In this document: one piece after another, positions 19,334 through 27,911 of the stretch
How positions within the stretch are numbered: the first letter of the stretch is position 1
Layout: every line of letters starts with the position of its first letter
Assembly: GCF_002286965.1 (NCBI RefSeq)
Contig: NZ_NSKD01000003.1
Span: 124,001-188,000 of the forward strand
From: Halovibrio salipaludis
GTDB taxonomy: Bacteria; Pseudomonadota; Gammaproteobacteria; Pseudomonadales; Oleiphilaceae
Direction: 5' to 3'
Length of the DNA: 64,000 nt
The notes under the pieces: generated by a model
The model's input: the letters and a program-made list of their open reading frames with translations, nothing else
What the model was told of the DNA's origin: nothing
Databases searched by the model: none
Translations under genes and position numbers: made by a program

Positions 19334-19432
19334 GCTACCGTTTCAGGTGCCATTCTGCTGGTAGCCATGTTCCTCGCCCCGTACTACCTGCAACCATTCC
19401 ATGGGGACAGACTGAAGCGGCTTTTCAGGTAG
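19328..19432 (+). pseudogene. decayed 3' end of a second TVP38/TMEM64 gene
   Basis: The 105 bases translate without a stop to VAATVSGAILLVAMFLAPYY and LQPFHGDRLKRLFR followed by TAG. The true TVP38 gene ends VAAAIASAILLVVMFIAPYY, LQRFHGERLKRFFK (16360-16464). By hand count about 83 of 105 bases agree. No upstream part of the gene is present, so this is a remnant. It lies directly after the AraC/hydrolase/SDR block. Confidence 0.8.
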
Positions 19433-19504
19433 CCTTCGGCCAGTCATTACTTCTGTCATCACGCCTGCGCCACATTTGATGCATCCTTTTTACATCCATC
19501 AAAT

Positions 19505-19523
19505 AACATGTATTATATGTACT
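19505..19523. promoter_or_regulatory. possible NsrR-type operator in front of hmp
   Basis: AACATGTATTATATGTACT is an imperfect inverted repeat resembling the A/T-rich half sites of the NO-sensing repressor NsrR. A second inverted repeat, ATTTGATG (19474-19481) and CATCAAAT (19497-19504), lies just upstream. The position 57-75 bp before the hmp start fits a promoter operator. NsrR control of hmp is known in other bacteria; the site here is inference. Confidence 0.4.
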
Positions 19524-19579
19524 GCTTTATCAGGCGCTGACCCCTCACGCGCCGAATCGCTCACCTTCAAGGAGTACCA

Positions 19580-20758
19580 ATGCTGAGTTCGAAGCAGGAA
19601 CAGATCATCGAAGAGACCGCCCCTGTCGTGGCGCAACACCTGGAAACCATTACCGCCCGCTTCTACCCGCTGATGTTTGACCGCTATCCAGAGGTCAACG
19701 CGCTGTTCAACGCCAGCCACCAGGCCAACGGCAATCAGGCACGCGCCCTCGCCGGAGCGGTTCTGCAGTACGTGCAGCTGCGCAATAACCCGGCAGAAGC
19801 ACGTGCCGCGCTCTCCACCGCCATTGGCAAGCACATCTCGCTTGGCATCCAGCGGGACCACTACCCGATTGTCGGCGAATGCCTGATGGCGGCCATTGGT
19901 GAGGTCCTGGGCGATGCCGTTACACCCGATGTGGCGGATGCCTGGCAGGCTCTCTACGATGAACTGGCCGGCCTGTTGATCGATGTTGAACAGAGCCATT
20001 ACCACGAATTCGCAAACCGCCCGGGTGGCTGGCAGGGCCGGCGCGCGTTCCGCATCCGCAACCGCCGCCAGGAAAGCGCCGTCATCACGTCCTTTGAGCT
20101 GGAGCCCATGGACGGTGAGCCGGTCGCGGACTTCCAGCCGGGCCAGTACATCGGTGTGCGGCTTGAGATAAACGGCGAGCCGGTCTACCGCCATTACAGC
20201 CTTTCCGATGGGCCCAACGGGCGCACCTATCGGATTTCCGTGAAGCGCGAGCCGGAGGGCCATGTCAGCCGATTCCTTCACGACGAAGCAGCAAACGGCT
20301 TTGAGCTGGAACTGCTACCACCGTCCGGCGATCTGACGCTGACCGGCCAGGAGCCACTGCTTCTGGTCAGTGGCGGTGTTGGCCAGACGCCCATGCTCCC
20401 CCTGGCGAAGCAGGCGCTGGGACAGGGGCGGCCGGTAGCCTACCTGCACGCGGCACGCAGCCGTCAGCACCATGCCTTCTCGGAGGAGATAAAGGCTCTC
20501 AGGGAGCAGTACCAGGATTACTTCAATCCGGTCGTGATCTACGAGGAAGGCGGGGAAGCCGACGGCGCGGACGCGATCGGCATGGTGGACCAGACCCTGC
20601 TGGCGCAGCACCTGCCGGATCCAGCCGCACGCTGCTACTTCGTGGGTCCCGAAGCCTTCATGCAGACAGTGGATGCCGCACTCGAAGCACTGGGGGTCAG
20701 CGAGAGCCGGCGCCACTACGAGCACTTCGGCCCGGCTCGCCCGCTGAGGGCTGCCTGA
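19580..20758 (+). CDS. hmp: flavohaemoprotein, nitric oxide dioxygenase
   Basis: 392 residues, the usual length of Hmp. The globin domain (res 1-~135) includes the proximal-His segment IGKHISLGIQRDHYPIVGE. A ferredoxin-reductase FAD domain follows, with RHYSLSDGPNGRTYRISVKR, and then an NAD domain with LLVSGGVGQTPMLPLAKQAL and YFVGPEAFM. The C-terminal YEHFGPARP matches the family end. It converts NO and O2 to nitrate in the cytoplasm with NAD(P)H. The ATG has an AAGGAG site. It is a single gene with its own promoter region and a possible NO-responsive operator. Confidence 0.95.
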   Translation: MLSSKQEQIIEETAPVVAQHLETITARFYPLMFDRYPEVNALFNASHQANGNQARALAGAVLQYVQLRNNPAEARAALSTAIGKHISLGIQRDHYPIVGECLMAAIGEVLGDAVTPDVADAWQALYDELAGLLIDVEQSHYHEFANRPGGWQGRRAFRIRNRRQESAVITSFELEPMDGEPVADFQPGQYIGVRLEINGEPVYRHYSLSDGPNGRTYRISVKREPEGHVSRFLHDEAANGFELELLPPSGDLTLTGQEPLLLVSGGVGQTPMLPLAKQALGQGRPVAYLHAARSRQHHAFSEEIKALREQYQDYFNPVVIYEEGGEADGADAIGMVDQTLLAQHLPDPAARCYFVGPEAFMQTVDAALEALGVSESRRHYEHFGPARPLRAA

Positions 20759-20861
20759 AAGAGACTCGACGCTCCCGCCATTCATACCTGGCAAGTTGAA
20801 ACAGTGGTACCGTTAAGGCAGGGTTCCGGCCCTGCCGTGCCACCAGTCCGGAGGAGCGCTC

Positions 20862-21038
20862 ATGTCCGCCACCGAATGGATCATTTTCATTCTTGTTATC
20901 GGCTCCATGCTCGGAGGACTGTTCTGGCTGCGCGACAGTGCCCGCAATCTCAATATGTCCAGTGAGCAGATGGAAAGGATCCGCAAGCGCAAGGCGGAGC
21001 TCGAGGAAGAAGAGAGGCAACAGGAAGAGGAGCGTTGA
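20862..21038 (+). CDS. 58-residue single-helix membrane protein
   Basis: A short frame with a strong GGAGGAG site six bases before ATG. The product has one membrane helix (WIIFILVIGSMLGGLFWL) and then a highly charged, Glu/Arg-rich cytoplasmic tail (SSEQMERIRKRKAELEEEER) that could form a helix or coiled coil. It resembles the general layout of small DUF2897-type proteins, but I cannot confirm that family. It lies between hmp and the convergent acyl-CoA carboxylase gene. Function unknown. Confidence 0.65.
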   Translation: MSATEWIIFILVIGSMLGGLFWLRDSARNLNMSSEQMERIRKRKAELEEEERQQEEER

Positions 21039-21091
21039 CGCCTCTTCCTTTCGTCATGGGTCACGGGCGCCGCCGTGGCCACACAAAGCAG

Positions 21092-24000
21092 CTACCAGGT
21101 ATCCACGAACCCGCCCGGCCCAGGATCCCCATGACTGCCCATGGATGCAGCGTTCAACCCGCGTAGCAGCCAGGCCCGCGTATCCTGCGGGTCGATGACG
21201 GCGTCGATTTCCAGGTAGCTGGCTACGTTGAGGGCCTTGCCCTGCTCGTAGGCCTTTGCGACGAGGGTATCGAACATCGCCTTTTGGGATGCCTCATCGG
21301 GCTGGGCCGCGAGTTCCTTGGCAAAGCCCAGCCGGACGGCGCCTTCCCAGCCCATGGGCCCGAACTCCCCGCTCGGCCAGGCGGCGGTAAAGAACGGCGC
21401 ATGCAGGCTGCCGGCGGCCATCGCCTGGGCACCCAACCCATAGGCCTTGCGCAGCACCACCGTGAAAAAGGGAACCGAAAGGTTGGCCGCCGCCACAAAC
21501 ATGCGTGACACATGGCGGATGGTGGCCTGTTTTTCCGCTTCCGGGCCCACCATGAAACCGGGTGTGTCGCACAGTGACACCATGGGCAAACCATGGGCGT
21601 TGCACAGCTGCATGAAGCGCGCGGCCTTGTCGCCGGCGGCGGCATCCACAGCACCGCCGAGGTGCGCCGGGTTGTTGGCGATCAGCCCGAAGGGCCGCCC
21701 CTGGATGCGCACCAGTGCGGTAACCAGCCCGGGCGCGAACTCCCGGCGCAGTTCCAGCACGCTGCCCTCGTCTGCAAGGGTCCCGAGCACGTCCCGGATG
21801 TCGTAGACGCGCATGCGGTTTTCCGGGATCAGATGGCGGAGCCGGCGCTGGTCCGGTTCCTGCCAGTCATCAATCGGCCCCTGAAAATAGGCCAGGTACT
21901 GCTTGGCGGTTTGGACCGCTTCCGCTTCATCCTCGACCAGTACGTCGATCACGCCATTCGGCCCCATAACCGAGGTCGGCCCGACTTCCTCGGGGCTGTA
22001 GCTGCCCAGTCCGCCCCCTTCGATCATGGCCGGCCCGGCCATGCCCAGGGTCGTGCCGCGGGTCGCGATGATGACATCGCAGCAGCCCAGCATGGCGGCA
22101 TTACCGGCATAACACCGGCCCGAGGCAATGCCGATGGTCGGCACCTTTCCGGAAAGTGCAGCCATTGCCGCGAAACTATGACAATCCAGGAAGGACACAC
22201 CGTTGGCATCGGTATCGTTGGGCCGCCCTCCCCCGCCTTCCGCGAAAAGCACTAGGGGAATCCGCCACTGCTCCGCCAGCGCCAGCATCCGATCCGCCTT
22301 CCTGTGCCCGGCCATGCCCTGGGTGCCCGCGAAGACGGTGTAATCGTAGGCCAGCGTAACGCAGCCTGAATCCGGAGCGCCGAACACATCCGCGTTCACC
22401 GTGCCGATGGCGGTAACCAGGCCATCCGCCGGGCTCAGCTCCGCCAGTTGCTCCACGGACTTGCGGCGGCGTTGCGCGGCCACCGCCAGGGCACCGTATT
22501 CGTTGGTACTGCCCTCATCGAGCAGATCCTCAACGTTCTCACGGGCAGTGCGTTGCCCGGCTTTGTGGCGTTTCTCCACCGCCGCCGGGCGGCGCTCGTC
22601 CGTGAGCTGTGCGTGACGTTCGAACACCTCCTCAAGGTCCGCCCGGATGTGATCAAGATCCACGGCCTCTTCGGTCTGGAGCTGCTGATCATCCACCTCC
22701 GCTGGCTCAATGAACAGCAGCGCCTGCCCTTCCGCCACCATGGCCTCGAGCTGCACGGCGAGCGCACGCACGATGCCGGACTGGCTCGCCCTGACCACGA
22801 ACTCCATCTTCATGGCCTCCAGTACCGCAATCACCTGGCCAGCGGCCACGGCATCCCCTTCCGCCACGTCAACGCTGACCACCTGGCCCGCGCTGGGCGA
22901 CTCGATGCCGACGGTGCCAGCCGGCGCCTCAACACTGGCCACGGGATCCACGGACGCCGGCGCGGCGGCGTCTACATGCAGGTGCGGGTGAGCCTGATCG
23001 TCGGCCGCGATCAGCGCCTCCAGGTGAGCCTCGAAAAAGCGCGTCGTGACGTCATAGCCTTCCACTTCCGGCCGCTGCAGAAGGTTCCGGAGCAGGCCCA
23101 TATTGGTCGCCACGCCCTCAAGCCGGAATTCACAGAGGGCACGATAAAGGCGCTTGAGGGCTGCCCTGTAGCTGTTGCCATGAGCGATCAGCTTGGCCAG
23201 CAGTGAGTCGTAGGACGGACTGATGGGCAGGCCCACGTAGCCGTGGCCATCCACACGGAGGCCAGGACCGCTGGGTGGCTCGTAGGCGGTGAGCGTGCCA
23301 GCGGCCGGCATAGCGCTACCGTCCGCCTGCAGGGTTTCGGCGCAGACGCGCGCCTGGATGGCAAAGCCTCGTGGTGTCGGCGCCGTTTCAAGCGCCAGGT
23401 CCGCCAGGGTCTGGCCCGCCAGAAGCTCCAGCTGGGTCTGAAGCAGGTCAACGCCGGTCACCTCCTCGGTCACCGTGTGTTCCACCTGAACCCTTGGATT
23501 GGCTTCCATAAAGACGAACCGCTCCGGCTGATCCGCATCGACCAGAAACTCGAATGTGCCCAGGCCGTGATAGTTCACGGACTGCGCCATGGCCAGTGCG
23601 CACTCGATCATGGCATCACGGGTTCCGGCCTCCAGGCTCGGACTGGGCGCCATCTCGAGCAGTTTCTGGTTGCGGCGCTGGAGGCTGCAGTCGCGCTCCC
23701 AAAGGTGGCTGACCGCGCCGGTGCCATCCCCCAGCACCTGGATCTCGATGTGGCGCGCCCGCTCGATGAGCCGCTCCACGTAGAGCGCGCCATCACCGAA
23801 GGCGGACTGCGCCTCGGACTGGCAACGGGTGAACGCTTCCTCGAGCTCGCTTTCACAGGCAACCGCACGGATGCCACGGCCACCGCCGCCCGCGGCTGCT
23901 TTGAGCATCAGCGGGCCATGCTCGCTGAAGAAGGTTCTGGCCTCGTCCAGCGTTATGGCCCGGTTGATCCCCGCAACCAGCGGCACATGATTCTGCTCCG

Positions 24001-24367
24001 CAAGCGCCCGCGCCGCTGACTTGTCGCCAAAACGTTCCAGCACCTCCGGCGCCGGCCCGATGAATACGATGCCGGCTTCCGCACACCTGCGGGCAAACAT
24101 CGCGTTCTCCGCCAGGAACCCATAGCCGGGATGGATGGCATCGCACCCCCGGTCCCGGGCAATGGCAATCAGTTGATCCATGTCCAGATAGGCCTTGGAG
24201 CCCCGCCCCCGGAGTGCAACGGCCTCATCGGACTTACGGGTATGCAGGCACGCCTCATCATCTTCCGCGAACACGCTCACGGACCGGATACCCAGCTCAT
24301 TGCAGGCCCGCGCGATACGGATGGCGATCTCACCGCGGTTGGCGATGAGGACAGAAGAAAACGGCAT
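21092..24367 (-). CDS. single-chain biotin-dependent acyl-CoA carboxylase (BC-BCCP-CT)
   Basis: 1,091 residues carrying all three parts of an acyl-CoA carboxylase. The biotin carboxylase spans res 1-~450 (IANRGEIAIRIARACNELGI; KAAAGGGGRGIRAV; EANPRVQVEHTVTE). The biotin carrier has EAMKMEF with Lys520 as the biotinylated residue, and the carboxyltransferase covers ~570-1091 (GGGRPNDTDANGVSFLDCHS; NNPAHLGGAVDAAAGDKAAR; LCDTPGFMVGPEAEKQA). The layout and length match the single-polypeptide long-chain acyl-CoA carboxylases described in mycobacteria, so the substrate may be a medium or long acyl-CoA rather than acetyl-CoA; this is inference. GGGAG precedes the ATG. No acyl-CoA metabolism genes adjoin it. 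Confidence 0.9.
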   Translation of the reverse strand: MPFSSVLIANRGEIAIRIARACNELGIRSVSVFAEDDEACLHTRKSDEAVALRGRGSKAYLDMDQLIAIARDRGCDAIHPGYGFLAENAMFARRCAEAGIVFIGPAPEVLERFGDKSAARALAEQNHVPLVAGINRAITLDEARTFFSEHGPLMLKAAAGGGGRGIRAVACESELEEAFTRCQSEAQSAFGDGALYVERLIERARHIEIQVLGDGTGAVSHLWERDCSLQRRNQKLLEMAPSPSLEAGTRDAMIECALAMAQSVNYHGLGTFEFLVDADQPERFVFMEANPRVQVEHTVTEEVTGVDLLQTQLELLAGQTLADLALETAPTPRGFAIQARVCAETLQADGSAMPAAGTLTAYEPPSGPGLRVDGHGYVGLPISPSYDSLLAKLIAHGNSYRAALKRLYRALCEFRLEGVATNMGLLRNLLQRPEVEGYDVTTRFFEAHLEALIAADDQAHPHLHVDAAAPASVDPVASVEAPAGTVGIESPSAGQVVSVDVAEGDAVAAGQVIAVLEAMKMEFVVRASQSGIVRALAVQLEAMVAEGQALLFIEPAEVDDQQLQTEEAVDLDHIRADLEEVFERHAQLTDERRPAAVEKRHKAGQRTARENVEDLLDEGSTNEYGALAVAAQRRRKSVEQLAELSPADGLVTAIGTVNADVFGAPDSGCVTLAYDYTVFAGTQGMAGHRKADRMLALAEQWRIPLVLFAEGGGGRPNDTDANGVSFLDCHSFAAMAALSGKVPTIGIASGRCYAGNAAMLGCCDVIIATRGTTLGMAGPAMIEGGGLGSYSPEEVGPTSVMGPNGVIDVLVEDEAEAVQTAKQYLAYFQGPIDDWQEPDQRRLRHLIPENRMRVYDIRDVLGTLADEGSVLELRREFAPGLVTALVRIQGRPFGLIANNPAHLGGAVDAAAGDKAARFMQLCNAHGLPMVSLCDTPGFMVGPEAEKQATIRHVSRMFVAAANLSVPFFTVVLRKAYGLGAQAMAAGSLHAPFFTAAWPSGEFGPMGWEGAVRLGFAKELAAQPDEASQKAMFDTLVAKAYEQGKALNVASYLEIDAVIDPQDTRAWLLRGLNAASMGSHGDPGPGGFVDTW

Positions 24368-24504
24368 CGGACGGCTCCCTGGTTTTCAGCCTGATCGACG
24401 GCCAAATGGCCGGATCCTGCGTTCAGCCTAAGAGCCTTTACGGAATGAAACCAATGAATCCATTTCAGACACCGGAATAAGCATCCCTTATAGGGGGCAT
24501 GCTC

Positions 24505-25398
24505 TCAGTTCCCGGTATTCAGACGCCGATCTATATAGGACTGGTCGATCAGCGTGCGATGAACACCCTCCACGTTCATCGGCAGCCACTCTTCGTACAT
24601 GGAAAGATGGCTGTACTCGGACAGACGGATCTCCTGCTTCAGGGTCTTCAGGTCCCTGCCAGCCAGCATGCCGTCCAGCACGGCGTTGTAGAGGGCCTTG
24701 GTGTAGGCCAGATAGTCTTCCACATCCTCTCGGGTGCCCATCTCACCGTGACCGCCCACAAACCGGTCGAAGGGCTCACCACTCAGCAGGTCCCGCGTGG
24801 AAGCAATCACGCCGTGGATGTCGTAACCCGGCAGGTCCCTGTACATCATGCGGCCGAGCACGACCCAGTCGACCACGTACATCACGTTTGCCGGCAGGAA
24901 CCGCATGCTGACCGAGCCCCGACCGTTATTCGGGCCGTGATAACGCAGCTGCACGCGGCTTTCCCCCAACCGGAGTGTCAGTTCATCCGGAAAGGTCAGC
25001 TCCGGCATTGCCGTGGGCGCCCGGGTCCACTCCAGATCCTGCGCCGCGTACTCGTGGGCCACCACCGTGACCTCGTCACTATCGAGCACGTCGCCGCCCA
25101 TCACATGGTCAATGTGATTGTGGCTGTACACCATGTAGCGAATGGGCACATCAAACCGCTCCGCAAGCTCCGTTTTCAGCCAGCCCGCCGCTTCCTCGTT
25201 AATGGGATCGGTTACCACAATGCCTTCTTCGGTCACCATGAAGGCCGAATGGTAATGCTCATAGGAAAAGCGATAGACGTTGTCTTTGACCCGCTCAATA
25301 CCGGGCTTAGGCTCCGCCATGGCCAACACCGGGCTGAGCGCAAACGCGGCGACGGCCAGAAAACCCCATTTGAGCGGCTTGCTGTTTTTCTGAGCCAT
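24505..25398 (-). CDS. exported metallo-beta-lactamase-fold hydrolase
   Basis: 297 residues. A signal peptide (KWGFLAVAAFALSPVLAMA) predicts export to the periplasm. The MBL metal site is visible: SHNHIDHVMGGDV (HxHxDH), a Gly-rich YHGPNNGRGSVSMRF with the second His, VVDWV with the bridging Asp, and GGHGEMG with the last His. Periplasmic MBL proteins of this kind are often found near PQQ-dependent alcohol or quinoprotein systems, where their role is not settled. No quinoprotein gene is in this window. It lies 161 bp downstream of the AcoR-type regulator on the same strand and may be part of its regulon. GGGAG precedes the ATG. Confidence 0.8.
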   Translation of the reverse strand: MAQKNSKPLKWGFLAVAAFALSPVLAMAEPKPGIERVKDNVYRFSYEHYHSAFMVTEEGIVVTDPINEEAAGWLKTELAERFDVPIRYMVYSHNHIDHVMGGDVLDSDEVTVVAHEYAAQDLEWTRAPTAMPELTFPDELTLRLGESRVQLRYHGPNNGRGSVSMRFLPANVMYVVDWVVLGRMMYRDLPGYDIHGVIASTRDLLSGEPFDRFVGGHGEMGTREDVEDYLAYTKALYNAVLDGMLAGRDLKTLKQEIRLSEYSHLSMYEEWLPMNVEGVHRTLIDQSYIDRRLNTGN

Positions 25399-25559
25399 GA
25401 TCGTTCTCCCTGCAACCCCATCAATATTGATCGTGTACGCTCCCGGGCTCGCAAGGGATCGCCGGGAAGACCTCCAGCCGTCCCTAATCCAGCACCTGCG
25501 GAAACGATGATGCTGTCCTGGAACAACTCAAGAGGGCCTGCTAGTTCTCTGTAGGCCCT

Positions 25560-27551
25560 TTAAGCCCTAGGCAGGCCCTCGTCTGGCGAATCGCTACGAA
25601 CGTACTTATACACCGTATTACGACTAACGCCCGCGAGTCGTGCGGTTCGGCTGACGTTACCACCCACCTGCCGATAGAGTTCCTGAATCCGGTTCTCCAG
25701 CGCTCCCGCGGTTTCCCGGGACACAGCCGGCTCGGGCAGCTCACTCTCCCCGGCACCCTCCGCGGGCGATGACTCCATCACCCTGTTCAGGTCATCGTAG
25801 AAATCCGCTGGCAGGTGTTCGCGCTTCATGATTCCATCATCAGCCATGGCATGCGCTATTTTCAGTACATTCGCCAGTTGCCGCATATTCCCCGGCCAAG
25901 GGTGTCTGACCAGCAGATCTTCCACCTCTGGGCTCATTAGAACCCGCCCCTCATCCACCTGCAGTCGGTCGTACATGTATTTGATGAGCGCCGCTTTATC
26001 TTCACGATGCCGCAATGCCGGCACTTCGATGTTCAGGCCGGAAATACGGTAATAGAGATCCTGACGGAAAGATCCTTCATCCGCTGCCGCCTTGAGATTC
26101 CGGTTCGAAGCGGAAACAAGACGGATATCCACCGGGAAGACCTCACTTGAGCCCAGAGGCACAACCACGCGCTCCTGAAGCACTCGCAGCAACCGTGCCT
26201 GCACGTGCAACGGCATTTCACCGATTTCGTCAAGGAACAGGGTGCCACCATGGGCACGGCGGATCAGGCCCACCGACCCTTTACTGCTGGCACCGGTGAA
26301 TGCGCCTTTTTCATAACCGAACAGCTCTGACTCAACCAGCTCGGTAGGGATCGACGCGCAGTTGACTGCCACCAGTGTCTGTTCCCGCCGACTGCTGTGA
26401 AAATGCAGTGAGCGCACCATGATTTCCTTGCCAGCACCCGTCTCACCATGAATAAGGATGGGGATGTCCTTCTCGATGATCTTCCTGGCTTGACTGAGGA
26501 CCTGGCGTACTTTCCGGTCACCATGCTCCAGTTCATCGAAAGGCACTACATCCTCCGGTAATTCACTGTTACCGGCGGCCGGTTCCGGCTTGGGCTCCGG
26601 AGCGCCCTGCCCGGACGCCTGGCCTTTCACGCGAAAATCCGCGACTTTCAGCGATGGCGCCAATGGCGGCTGAACACGAACCCACATGCGGTAGCGTCCA
26701 AATACCCATAGTGTGAGCGGAGCATTCGGGGGCTGCTGACGCAGTTCATGGAACTTAAAACCGAATATCTGTTCAATATCCATCAGCGCAATGTCCTGCG
26801 CCAGCAACGCCCAGGCCCGTCGGTTCGCCGAGATCACAATACCCTGGTCGTCCAGAACCAGCAGCCCGGCCCAATGGCTGTCCAGACCACTGATATCGGT
26901 ACTGAAGGTAATGATGTGATGGTCCTGTTGAAAAGCCGCGTGAATCAATTGGTTTTCCACGCTCAACGACATCAGCTTGACCATGCCCAGGGTATGGTCC
27001 TGCGGCAGATAGGCGTCGGATGAAATATCCAGAACCCCTATCATTTCCTTCCTGATGTCGTAGATTGGCGATGCCGAGCCCACCATGTACCGGTTGGCGC
27101 GCAGAAAATGTTCATCACGGCTGACCTGTACCGCGTGCCCCGCAGCCAAGGCGGTTCCGATCGCGTTGGTGCCCACCCCCCTCTCATGCCACTGATGGCC
27201 GGGGACGAGGCCATGCTCTCCAAGGCCCTGGAACCGGGGCGAACCCCAGGTATTGAGTACATGACCCTGATTATCCGCCAGAACAATCAGGCAGGACGAG
27301 TTCGACAGGATATTCTCGTAATAGGGCAACACCTCGTTTTCCGTGGTGTGCATCAGATCATGATGCTGGTCCACAAGCGCGCTGACATCACCTCTCCGCA
27401 CATCACCAAAGTCTGGCGGGGCGCCATGGGCCAAGCCATACCTCTCACATCGATACCACGAGTTTTCAATGACTTCCTTGTGCGTCTGGTCCGCATCAGC
27501 GACTGGATCCGCCCCCGGGTCGCCGGGGTTATTGTTGTTGTCCTGCACCAA
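25560..27551 (-). CDS. sigma-54-dependent activator of AcoR type
   Basis: 663 residues. The N-terminal part matches the AcoR/GAF sensor layout (IENSWYRCERYGLAHGAPPD; HQWHERGVGTNAIGTALAAG; LDISSDAYLPQDHTLGMVKL). The AAA+ domain has Walker A GETGAGKE, the sigma-54 contact loop GYEKGAFTGA and the Walker B region GTLFLDEIGEMP. A Fis-type helix-turn-helix ends the protein (QVGGNVSRTARLAGVSRNTV). It should activate sigma-54 promoters on sensing a small ligand. The start is TTG 27551 (or GTG 27548) with AGAGGTG upstream. It is divergent from the glycerol ABC operon; the 360-bp gap holds a repeat array and a -24/-12-like element, so that operon is the likely target. The ligand may be glycerol or an alcohol. 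Confidence 0.92.
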   Translation of the reverse strand: MVQDNNNNPGDPGADPVADADQTHKEVIENSWYRCERYGLAHGAPPDFGDVRRGDVSALVDQHHDLMHTTENEVLPYYENILSNSSCLIVLADNQGHVLNTWGSPRFQGLGEHGLVPGHQWHERGVGTNAIGTALAAGHAVQVSRDEHFLRANRYMVGSASPIYDIRKEMIGVLDISSDAYLPQDHTLGMVKLMSLSVENQLIHAAFQQDHHIITFSTDISGLDSHWAGLLVLDDQGIVISANRRAWALLAQDIALMDIEQIFGFKFHELRQQPPNAPLTLWVFGRYRMWVRVQPPLAPSLKVADFRVKGQASGQGAPEPKPEPAAGNSELPEDVVPFDELEHGDRKVRQVLSQARKIIEKDIPILIHGETGAGKEIMVRSLHFHSSRREQTLVAVNCASIPTELVESELFGYEKGAFTGASSKGSVGLIRRAHGGTLFLDEIGEMPLHVQARLLRVLQERVVVPLGSSEVFPVDIRLVSASNRNLKAAADEGSFRQDLYYRISGLNIEVPALRHREDKAALIKYMYDRLQVDEGRVLMSPEVEDLLVRHPWPGNMRQLANVLKIAHAMADDGIMKREHLPADFYDDLNRVMESSPAEGAGESELPEPAVSRETAGALENRIQELYRQVGGNVSRTARLAGVSRNTVYKYVRSDSPDEGLPRA

Positions 27552-27656
27552 TGAATTGCACCTCTTGTTGATCGCCGCACTGCGATATGCACTTCAGCCG
27601 ATTATCTGATTACCCCTAAGGGAGCACCAGCGCCGGAACCGTCTCTGACTACCTAG

Positions 27657-27730
27657 TGAACACTCATCTGAACACTTCGTGAACACTTTGTGAACACTTA
27701 CCTTGCACTATTTTGAACATTTACGAACAT
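27657..27730 (+). promoter_or_regulatory. phased direct-repeat array, likely activator binding region
   Basis: TGAACACT occurs at 27657, 27669, 27680 and 27691, then TGAACAT at 27714 and CGAACAT at 27724. The steps are 12, 11, 11, 23 and 10 bp, about one or two helical turns, so all copies face one side of the DNA. The array lies roughly 100-170 bp before the -24-like element, the usual place for enhancer sites of sigma-54 activators. Binding by the divergent AcoR-type protein is inference. Confidence 0.65.
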
Positions 27731-27826
27731 TCGGAATGGGCCAAAACAATCACAGAAAATCGTATTTGGTACTTTTTTTTATTAAAATCAAAAATATAGG
27801 GAATTATACGCGAATTCGAAAAATCC

Positions 27827-27842
27827 TGGCATCAGACTTGTA
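27827..27842 (+). promoter_or_regulatory. sigma-54-like -24/-12 promoter of the glycerol ABC operon
   Basis: TGGCATCAGACTTGTA matches the TGGCACGNNNNTTGCW layout, with GG and GT separated by ten bases. The -12 GC is GT here, so it may be weak. It lies 70 bp before the first ATPase gene. The AT-rich stretch between this element and the TGAACACT array could bind IHF or bend by itself. Confidence 0.5.
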
Positions 27843-27911
27843 TGGTTACCGAATGCGTTTTGCCTTGCGCTCAGCAAGTCCGCATAACAATAACAAGTCA
27901 GGGAACCAACA

